Assembly (NCBI GenBank): GCA_002385265.1
Contig: DGDD01000056.1
Coordinates: 1-13,329, forward strand
Direction: 5' to 3'
Length of the DNA: 13,329 bases
DNA from: Chitinophagaceae bacterium UBA3961
GTDB lineage: Bacteria > Bacteroidota > Bacteroidia > Chitinophagales > Chitinophagaceae
In this document: positions 8,471-13,329 of the stretch, one piece after another
How positions within the stretch are numbered: position 1 is the stretch's first letter
Layout: each line of letters opens with the position of its first letter
Notes under the pieces: model-generated
What the model saw: the letters and a program-made list of their open reading frames with translations, nothing else
The model's database searches: none
Told to the model about the DNA's origin: nothing
Program-made: the position numbers and the translations under genes

Positions 8471-9249
8471 GTATGAAAAGATTTTTACTGGTAATTCTTA
8501 CTGTTATCGGAATAACAGGAATGATTGCGGCACAGGATCTGGTTCCGGTGCCCAATCCACCAAGGCTAGTGAATGATAAAACCAATACGCTGAGTGCTGA
8601 TGAAGTAAATAAACTCGAGCGATTATTGGTGAGTTATGACGATAGCACTTCTAATCAAATTGCGATTCTGATCATTCCTACTTTGAATGATTATCCGATT
8701 GAGGAATTTGCGAATAAGCAATATCGGTTGTGGGGTATTGGAAACAAGAAAACCAACAATGGTATTCTTATTCTGGTAGCGAAGAACGATCGAAAGATGC
8801 GTATTGAAGTAGGATATGGCTTGGAAGGTGCGGTAACTGACCTATTAAGTAAAAGAATTATTGAGGAAGACCTCGCTCCTAATTTTAGGAATGGAAACTT
8901 TTATGAAGGTTTCGCAACTGCCGCAGAACACTTGATTAAAGCAACTCGAGGAGAGTATACTGCACCACAGGGTTATGCTAATAGACGACAAGATAAAGAT
9001 GGGGGAAGTATATTGGGAATGATTATCATAATCATTATAATCATTATTGTACTTTCTAATATCAACCGTGGTGGCGGTGGTGGATTTATGAGTAGAAGAG
9101 GATACCGTGGCATCAATTCGCCTATCTTCTGGAATTCCGGAGGATGGAGTGGTGGCGGCGGTGGTGGATGGAGCGGCGGCGGTGGCGGCGGCTTCGGAGG
9201 ATTTGGAGGAGGCAGCAGTGGTGGCGGTGGTGCCAGTGGGGGATGGTGA
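8467..9249 (+). CDS. YgcG-like TPM domain protein, membrane-anchored with Gly-rich tail
   Basis: A 260-aa TPM-domain protein. Translation starts at ATG 8467, overlapping the previous stop, or at ATG 8473 (MKRFLLVILT), which gives the cleaner signal peptide; AAQ at 21-23 is a likely cleavage site. The TPM domain (about 34-160) has VNDKTNTLSADEVNKLERLL, NQIAILIIPTLNDYPIEEFA, NNGILILVAKNDRKMRIEVGYGLEGAVTD and GNFYEGF. A membrane segment at about 181-197 contains nine consecutive Ile. The tail (201-260) is about half Gly, ending SGGGGASGGW, as in the YgcG family. Topology would place the TPM domain outside the cytoplasm and the Gly-rich tail inside. This is the last gene of the lemA operon; the terminator lies at 9306-9340. 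Confidence 0.92.
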   Translation: MSMKRFLLVILTVIGITGMIAAQDLVPVPNPPRLVNDKTNTLSADEVNKLERLLVSYDDSTSNQIAILIIPTLNDYPIEEFANKQYRLWGIGNKKTNNGILILVAKNDRKMRIEVGYGLEGAVTDLLSKRIIEEDLAPNFRNGNFYEGFATAAEHLIKATRGEYTAPQGYANRRQDKDGGSILGMIIIIIIIIIVLSNINRGGGGGFMSRRGYRGINSPIFWNSGGWSGGGGGGWSGGGGGGFGGFGGGSSGGGGASGGW

Positions 9250-9300
9250 TGAGAGTTGTGAGTTGGAAGTTGTGAGTTTTGAGTTATAAGTTTTGAGTTT
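9250..9300 (+). repeat. degenerate GAGTT-type tandem repeat after the operon
   Basis: Directly after the stop codon there are about seven degenerate units of GAGTTGT/GAGTTTT/GAGTTATAA/AAGTT type (units such as TTGTGAGTT and TTTTGAGTT). Similar AGTT/AACT microsatellite-like tracts occur between genes in several Bacteroidota, from memory. It lies between the coding end and the terminator. Confidence 0.7.
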
Positions 9301-9305
9301 AATAC

Positions 9306-9340
9306 AAAATAGAAAGGAGCCGGTGGCTCCTTTCTATTTT
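9306..9340. terminator. two-way rho-independent terminator, 16-bp perfect stem
   Basis: AAAATAGAAAGGAGCC (9306-9321) pairs perfectly with GGCTCCTTTCTATTTT (9325-9340) around loop GGT. The A/T ends let it work in both directions, closing the lemA-TPM-TPM operon (+) and pgk (-). Confidence 0.94.
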
Positions 9341-9357
9341 TATGCTTTATTTTGTAT

Positions 9358-10554
9358 TTATTTAATAGCGGCGATACCGGGAAGAACTTTTCCTTCGAAG
9401 TATTCGAGCATGGCACCACCACCGGTTGAGATATAGCTTACTTTATCTGTGAAACCGAATTCATTCACAGCGGCTACACTATCACCCCCTCCTACTAATG
9501 AGAAAGCACCATTCGAAGTAGCGTCTGCTACTGCTTGCGCGATTGCTTTTGTTCCGTGTTGGAATTTCACCATTTCGAAAACGCCCATTGGACCATTCCA
9601 AAGAATGGTTTTTGAGCGGTGCAGAACATTGGTGAATTGACCGCAGGCATTTTCTGCAATGTCTAATCCCATCCATCCATCAGGAATATTATTTGAGGGT
9701 GCTACTGCAGTATTGGCATTTGCGTCGAATTTATCTGCAATTACAGAATCGGAAGGAAGGTGAATGTTCACTCCTTTTGATTTGGCTTTTTCTAATAAGT
9801 CGAGTGCTGTTTGCAAACGATCGTCTTCGCACAAAGAGTTACCAATTTTTCCACCCATTGCTTTCATGAAGGTATAAGCCATACCTCCACCAATAATGAT
9901 ATCGGTTGCTTTTTCCAATAAGTTTTCGATGATAAGGATTTTATCACTCACTTTGGCGCCGCCTATAATTGCGGTAAAGGGCTTTTCCGATTTGTGTAAT
10001 ACTTTTTCAGCACTGCTCACCTCACCTTCCATCAAGAGTCCGAACATTTTATTTTCGGGTGCGAAGAACTTCGCAATTACTGCTGTAGAAGCGTGTGCAC
10101 GGTGTGCGGTACCGAACGCATCGTTTACATATACATCACCAAGCTTGCTTAGTTTTTCAGCGAAGCCTTCATCGCCTTTTTCTTCTTGTTTGTAGAAACG
10201 AAGGTTCTCTAATAACAATACTTCCCCCGGTTTTAGGGCTGCTGCTTTTTGAATAGCCTCTTCGCCGATACAATCGTTAGCGAATTGCACAGGCAATCCT
10301 CCCAACAAACCGCTAAGATGGCTGATGATATGTTTAAGAGAAGATTTTTCTTCAGGACCTTCTTTTGGTCGTCCGAGATGGCTCATTAAGATAACGCTAC
10401 CGCCATCGGCTAGAATCTTTTTAATAGTTGGGAGCGCTGCGCGAATGCGAGTATCATCACCTACGGCAGAAGTTTGTTTGTCGAGTGGAACGTTGAAGTC
10501 CACACGGATCAATGCTTTTTGGTTATTAAATGAATGTTGGCTGAACTTGCTCAT
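9358..10554 (-). CDS. pgk: phosphoglycerate kinase
   Basis: This cytoplasmic glycolytic enzyme transfers phosphate from 1,3-bisphosphoglycerate to ADP, giving ATP and 3-phosphoglycerate. The 398-aa length is normal. Family motifs are [10 protein letters not shown] (17-26), the substrate-binding SHLGRPKE (58-65), [15 protein letters not shown] (114-128), [14 protein letters not shown] (143-156), GGAKVSDK (198-205, nucleotide side), [17 protein letters not shown] and [14 protein letters not shown] near the C-terminus. Its ATG overlaps the stop of the upstream methyltransferase (ATGA), so translation may be coupled. gapA, encoding the preceding glycolytic step, lies two genes upstream on the same strand, but a hairpin terminator sits between. 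I found no separate consensus promoter close to pgk, so expression may depend on read-through or a promoter inside the methyltransferase gene. Confidence 0.97.
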   Translation of the reverse strand: MSKFSQHSFNNQKALIRVDFNVPLDKQTSAVGDDTRIRAALPTIKKILADGGSVILMSHLGRPKEGPEEKSSLKHIISHLSGLLGGLPVQFANDCIGEEAIQKAAALKPGEVLLLENLRFYKQEEKGDEGFAEKLSKLGDVYVNDAFGTAHRAHASTAVIAKFFAPENKMFGLLMEGEVSSAEKVLHKSEKPFTAIIGGAKVSDKILIIENLLEKATDIIIGGGMAYTFMKAMGGKIGNSLCEDDRLQTALDLLEKAKSKGVNIHLPSDSVIADKFDANANTAVAPSNNIPDGWMGLDIAENACGQFTNVLHRSKTILWNGPMGVFEMVKFQHGTKAIAQAVADATSNGAFSLVGGGDSVAAVNEFGFTDKVSYISTGGGAMLEYFEGKVLPGIAAIK

Positions 10555-11060
10555 GTGTTGGTCTTTTTATGTTTTTGGCAAATAACGAGTTGCGTGTTGC
10601 TTTTATCATTGATGAGTTGGGTATCGATGATTTCGAACCAGCCTCTAAGATAGTTCTTAAATTCTATGTGATTCCATTCTCTGTAGTGGCAAGTGTTTTC
10701 CGGCGGGCCAAAATCTTTGGTACCGTAGAGTCGATCGCGATCGGGTGTGCTAAAAATAACCTGTTTAAAATTCATTTCAGCAACAAAATCGAGGAGATCA
10801 TCGGGATGTTCGATGTGTTCGATGACGTCGGAGCAAACGATAAGGTCGCAGGTGAGCTCTGATGGTTTCAGGTTATCGAAGAGCAACCATTTTTTATCGG
10901 GATAGGTTTTTGTAAGCCATGAATAGGTTGGGTCAACTTCAACGCCGGTGGTTTGGTATTGGCCCAGGTAGTGAACCGTTTTATAACCGGAACCGCAGCC
11001 AAGGTCGATGATGGATTGAAGATGCTGTTGTTCCATCCATTGAGCGGCGTATTGATACAC
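10551..11060 (-). CDS. class I SAM-dependent methyltransferase (GTG start, or longer with a non-ATG start)
   Basis: The SAM-binding fold is clear: motif [12 protein letters not shown] (17-27 from the GTG), the acidic loop GVEVDP, and [19 protein letters not shown], typical of the Methyltransf_11/23 group. The substrate is unknown. The first usable conventional start is GTG at 11060, giving 169 aa. However, the frame stays open upstream to 11270, and that extension reads like real protein: GYRHATTVESYDATHTKDEW runs into [11 protein letters not shown], which resembles the N-terminus of related methyltransferases. No ATG, GTG or TTG occurs in frame in the extension. The gene could therefore start at a rare codon (CTG at 11261 would give 236 aa), or its 5' end may be decayed. 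It lies between the gapA terminator and pgk, overlapping pgk by 4 bp. Confidence 0.8.
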   Translation of the reverse strand: MYQYAAQWMEQQHLQSIIDLGCGSGYKTVHYLGQYQTTGVEVDPTYSWLTKTYPDKKWLLFDNLKPSELTCDLIVCSDVIEHIEHPDDLLDFVAEMNFKQVIFSTPDRDRLYGTKDFGPPENTCHYREWNHIEFKNYLRGWFEIIDTQLINDKSNTQLVICQKHKKTNT

Positions 11061-11270
11061 TTCTTTCTGCCATTCGTCTTTGGTGTGAGTAGCATCGTAC
11101 GATTCTACGGTAGTTGCGTGCCGATAGCCGGGCTTAATGGAATATAGGCTAAGGGGTTGTTTGGAGGCGTTGGCATTACCTAGGAGACGGTAGTATTTTT
11201 TCCAAGCCAGTCGTTTAGCGATGGCCCAGCGATGTTTCCAGATATTGTTGTAGGTAGCCAGAGCGGTTGG
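11061..11270 (-). other. in-frame 5' extension of the methyltransferase without ATG
   Basis: Seventy sense codons between a TAA (11271-11273) and the GTG at 11060, in the same frame as the methyltransferase. The encoded peptide is basic and aromatic at first (TYNNIWKHRWAIAKRLAWKK) and then reads PGYRHATTVESYDATHTKDE. There is no in-frame ATG, GTG or TTG; CTG codons occur at 11259-11261 and 11208-11210. The three ATGs in the other two frames (near 11073, 11095 and 11176) lead to other frames that do not join. Probably translated, from inference. Confidence 0.55.
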
Positions 11271-11280
11271 TTATGGTATT

Positions 11281-11313
11281 AAAAAGTAACAGGCAGTGGT
11301 AGCTGCCTGTTAC
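11281..11313 (-). terminator. gapA rho-independent terminator
   Basis: A perfect 11-bp stem GTAACAGGCAG (11286-11296) / CTGCCTGTTAC (11303-11313) with a 6-nt loop, followed on the minus strand by five or more T. It lies 17 bp past the gapA stop and upstream of the methyltransferase-pgk pair. Confidence 0.9.
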
Positions 11314-11330
11314 GATATAATTTGAAGCGA

Positions 11331-12344
11331 TTACTTGCTGATAAGAGTAGCGAAGTAGTGAACGGTGCGAACGAGTTGGCTAACGTAGCTCATTTCGTTA
11401 TCGTACCAAGAAACCACGCGAACGAGTTGAGTATCGCCTACGTTTTGAACCTTTGTTTGAGTAGCGTCGAACAAAGAACCGAAGCTGATACCGATGATAT
11501 CGCTAGAAACGATTTCGTCGGTAGTGTAACCGAAGCTTTCGTTAGAAGCGGCTTTCATTTCAGCGTTGATTTCTTCTGCGGTTGTTTTCTTACCGAGGAT
11601 GGCTGTTAATTCAGTTAATGAACCGGTAAGTGTTGGAACGCGTTGAGCAGATCCATCGAGTTTACCTTTCAAGCTAGGGAGAACGAGACCGATTGCTTTA
11701 GCGGCGCCTGTGCTATTAGGCACGATGTTTTGAGCGGCAGCGCGAGCGCGACGGAGGTCACCTTTAGGGTGAGGTGCGTCTTGTGTATTTTGGTCGTTGG
11801 TATAAGCGTGAACGGTAGTCATCAAACCGTTAACGATTCCGAATTTAGTTTCGAGTACTTGCGCCATTGGAGCAAGACAGTTGGTAGTACATGAAGCGCA
11901 ACTGATGATGGTTTCAGAGCCATCGAGTGTGTTGTGGTTCACGTTGAACACGATTGTTTTCAGGTCGCCGGTAGCTGGAGCTGAGATTACAACGCGTTTT
12001 GCGCCAGCGGTTAAGTGAGCGGCGGCTTTATCTTTATCGGTAAAGAAACCGGTACATTCGAGCACTACGTCTACACCATGAGAACCCCAGGGGATATCGG
12101 CTGGATTTTTCTGAGCATAAATTTTGATTTCTTCACCGTTTACTTGGATGGCGTTTTCAGATGCTGTAACGGTGGCGTCGAAACGACCTTGTGCGCTATC
12201 ATATTTTAATAGGTGAGCGAGCACATTTGGGCTGGTTAAGTCGTTGATGGCAACTACGTCGATGCCTTCCATTTTATAGATTTGGCGGAATACGAGGCGA
12301 CCGATACGACCGAAACCATTGATAGCAACTTTTACTTTGCTCAT
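11331..12344 (-). CDS. gapA: type I glyceraldehyde-3-phosphate dehydrogenase
   Basis: This cytoplasmic enzyme oxidises glyceraldehyde-3-phosphate to 1,3-bisphosphoglycerate with NAD+. The 337-aa length is normal. The NAD-binding Rossmann start is [16 protein letters not shown] (6-21). The catalytic [17 protein letters not shown] places the nucleophile at C152, and the proton-relay His is H179 in [11 protein letters not shown]. The substrate and C-terminal signatures [22 protein letters not shown] and [15 protein letters not shown] are intact. Asp35 in AINDLT suggests NAD rather than NADP preference. It is transcribed toward the methyltransferase and pgk but has its own terminator 17 bp after the stop. 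The upstream region (12345-12546) is A/T-rich; the nearest -7-like sequence (TAACTTCG, 12378-12385 on the minus strand) has one mismatch and no good -33, so the promoter is not assigned. Confidence 0.98.
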   Translation of the reverse strand: MSKVKVAINGFGRIGRLVFRQIYKMEGIDVVAINDLTSPNVLAHLLKYDSAQGRFDATVTASENAIQVNGEEIKIYAQKNPADIPWGSHGVDVVLECTGFFTDKDKAAAHLTAGAKRVVISAPATGDLKTIVFNVNHNTLDGSETIISCASCTTNCLAPMAQVLETKFGIVNGLMTTVHAYTNDQNTQDAPHPKGDLRRARAAAQNIVPNSTGAAKAIGLVLPSLKGKLDGSAQRVPTLTGSLTELTAILGKKTTAEEINAEMKAASNESFGYTTDEIVSSDIIGISFGSLFDATQTKVQNVGDTQLVRVVSWYDNEMSYVSQLVRTVHYFATLISK

Positions 12345-12523
12345 GATACAAGAGTATTTTAGGTTAAAAATGCGTGGCGAAGTTATAAAAAAAGAATAAA
12401 CAAGTGTTGAATTTATGTAAGAGATTGGATTTCAGATAACTAACAATTGCAAGGGTGGGGTTATTAGGGGTTGAGTAATAGGAAATTAATGGGGGTTGGG
12501 GTGTAAAAAAATCGAAAAAATGT

Positions 12524-12554
12524 TTGGAGGGAAATGGAGGTAGGCTTATCTTTG
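12524..12554 (+). promoter_or_regulatory. tRNA-Glu promoter, Bacteroidota type
   Basis: TTGG (12524-12527), 19 bp, TATCTTTG (12547-12554), with an A-rich tract just upstream (12505-12520). The mature tRNA begins 18 bp after the -7 box. The layout and sequences are the same as in the rRNA promoters P2 and P3 at the other end of the window. Confidence 0.88.
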
Positions 12555-12572
12555 CGCTCCCTTTAAGAACAT

Positions 12573-12644
12573 GGCCCGTTCGTCTAAGGGCTAGGACACC
12601 ACCCTTTCACGGTGGTGATACGGGTTCGAATCCCGTACGGGCTA
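12573..12644 (+). tRNA. tRNA-Glu (anticodon TTC)
   Basis: A complete 72-nt cloverleaf: acceptor GGCCCGT/ACGGGCT (with a G1-U72 wobble), D arm GTCT/GGAC, anticodon stem CCACC/GGTGG with loop CTTTCAC (anticodon TTC at 12606-12608), variable loop TGAT, T arm ACGGG-TTCGAAT-CCCGT, and discriminator A. The 3' CCA is not encoded (CGA follows), so it is added enzymatically. It decodes GAA/GAG. Confidence 0.97.
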
Positions 12645-12652
12645 CGAAAATT

Positions 12653-12683
12653 AAGCGACTGATGATATCGGTCGCTTTTTTGT
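12653..12683 (+). terminator. tRNA-Glu rho-independent terminator
   Basis: The stem AAGCGACTGAT / ATCGGTCGCTT (one wobble) with a 3-nt loop is followed by a T-run (12678-12686, one G inside). It begins 9 bp after the tRNA. Confidence 0.88.
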
Positions 12684-12705
12684 TTTGGTGGATATTGGGA
12701 TTTTG

Positions 12706-13329
12706 TGCGACCCCGTTGGGGTCGTTTTGCATTTATAATGGATTGTTGTTGCTACTGATGTGTGACCCCGATGGGGTCGAGGGATTGAATGGAATTTATT
12801 TTGGAAACCAATACGCATCACAAAAGACACCTTAGTGTGCTGTGTAAGATTGCAGTTTTGGGGATACAAACTTTTCGGATTGTGACCAATCACATACGAC
12901 CCTTCCAGGGTCGGGGGTTCCATAACATTTGATTTTGCTACGAACATGCGACCCTTCCAGGGTCGGGATATTGATCAATTGATTATTGGCTGAAAATTTA
13001 ATTCATTTATACATGGGTTTTTTGTGCGACCCCTTCAGGGTCGGGCATTGTACATTGACGATCGTAGCTACTGATGTGCGACCCCTACAGGGTCGCGGGC
13101 ATTGTACATTGATTGCCGCTGCTACTAAGGTGTGACCCCGATGGGGTCGAGGGGCCATGTTTCACGATTTCTTTCTATTGATGTACGTCCTGTATGGGGT
13201 CAAGGGCATTGTTAGGTGATTGATTTTTTGAATGTGTGATGCAGATACCATCTAGGTTTATGGATCGAAACGAAATTAGGCGGGATTGACATTTGCGCAT
13301 GGCGACAAAACACATGCGACCTCGCTGAG
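12706..13329 (+). repeat. REP-like array of nine short CGACCC palindromes
   Basis: This gene-free stretch carries nine 17-nt imperfect palindromes of the form CGACCCC-NNN-GGGGTCG, all in one orientation (5' flank usually TGTG, CATG or CATA; 3' flank usually GGG). Copies: 12708-12724, 12763-12779, 12897-12913, 12949-12965, 13027-13043, 13079-13095, 13133-13149, 13186-13202 (degenerate) and 13317-13329 (cut by the window edge). Four are spaced 52-54 bp apart with related flanks: GGCATTGTACATTGA is shared after copies 5 and 6, and GCTACTGATG-like sequence precedes copies 2, 6 and 7. No coding frame with recognisable protein is seen here. Mobility by a RAYT-type transposase is inferred from known REP systems. 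Confidence 0.85.

Noticed and set aside
8973..9422. Minus-strand frame of 149 aa, very Pro-rich
   Set aside because: It is the mirror of the Gly-rich tail of the YgcG-like gene, crosses the terminator and enters pgk; composition comes from GGN codons read in reverse.
10868..11176. ATG starts near 11073, 11095 and 11176 as the true methyltransferase start
   Set aside because: All three are in other frames; two hit stops quickly and the 75-aa frame from 11095 has no methyltransferase motifs.
12524..12947. Open frames of 103 aa (+) and 98 aa (-) over the tRNA and palindrome region
   Set aside because: They run through the tRNA-Glu, its promoter and terminator, and the palindromes, and show no protein-like pattern.
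12706..13329. Possible CRISPR array (17-nt palindromic repeat, ~35-nt spacers)
   Set aside because: The spacers are partly related to each other (shared GGCATTGTACATTGA and GCTACTGATG), gap lengths vary from 52 to 135 bp, repeats are degenerate, and no cas gene is in view. A REP-like array fits better.

Overview
The window is chromosomal, mostly core-genome DNA from a member of the Bacteroidota. The 16S segment looks most like the Chitinophagales/Chitinophagaceae type, though I judge that from memory of the sequence and ran no alignment. Other supporting signs are promoters of the TTTG/TTGG-N19-TAnnTTTG class read by the Bacteroidota sigma factor, A/T-rich start regions without clear Shine-Dalgarno sequences, and Bacteroidota-typical gene families (a DUF4476-like protein, the lemA-TPM-TPM trio, PGK and GAPDH).

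Layout, left to right. Positions 1-629 hold the 5' part of a 16S rRNA gene on the minus strand, running off the left edge. Behind it (630-1252) lie an rRNA leader and four tandem near-identical promoters, one every 115-119 bp, each with exactly 19 bp between the -33 and -7 elements. Further upstream on the minus strand are truA (1253-2014) and a secreted DUF4476-like protein with a Pro/Ala/Thr repeat linker (2034-3362). Divergent from these is a large periplasmic M1 metallo-aminopeptidase (3493-5970, +). A two-way terminator separates it from a convergent PQQ-type sugar dehydrogenase lipoprotein (6063-7184, -). Next comes a plus-strand operon of lemA, a soluble TPM protein and a membrane-anchored Gly-rich TPM (YgcG-like) protein (7402-9249). 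A perfect 16-bp two-way terminator lies between this operon and pgk.

The minus strand from 12344 down to 9358 carries gapA, a hairpin terminator, a SAM methyltransferase with no in-frame ATG at its apparent 5' end, and pgk, which overlaps the methyltransferase by 4 bp. Thus the two glycolytic enzymes that act consecutively (GAPDH then PGK) are near neighbours. After gapA comes a plus-strand tRNA-Glu(TTC) whose promoter has the same TTGG-N19-TATCTTTG layout as the rRNA promoters, followed by its own terminator. The last ~620 bp contain no gene; they hold an array of nine short palindromes of CGACCC-type, all in the same orientation, with covarying stems.

I found no clear new defence, mobile or biosynthetic system. 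The items most worth a second look are the palindrome array, the four-promoter rRNA control region and the methyltransferase start.
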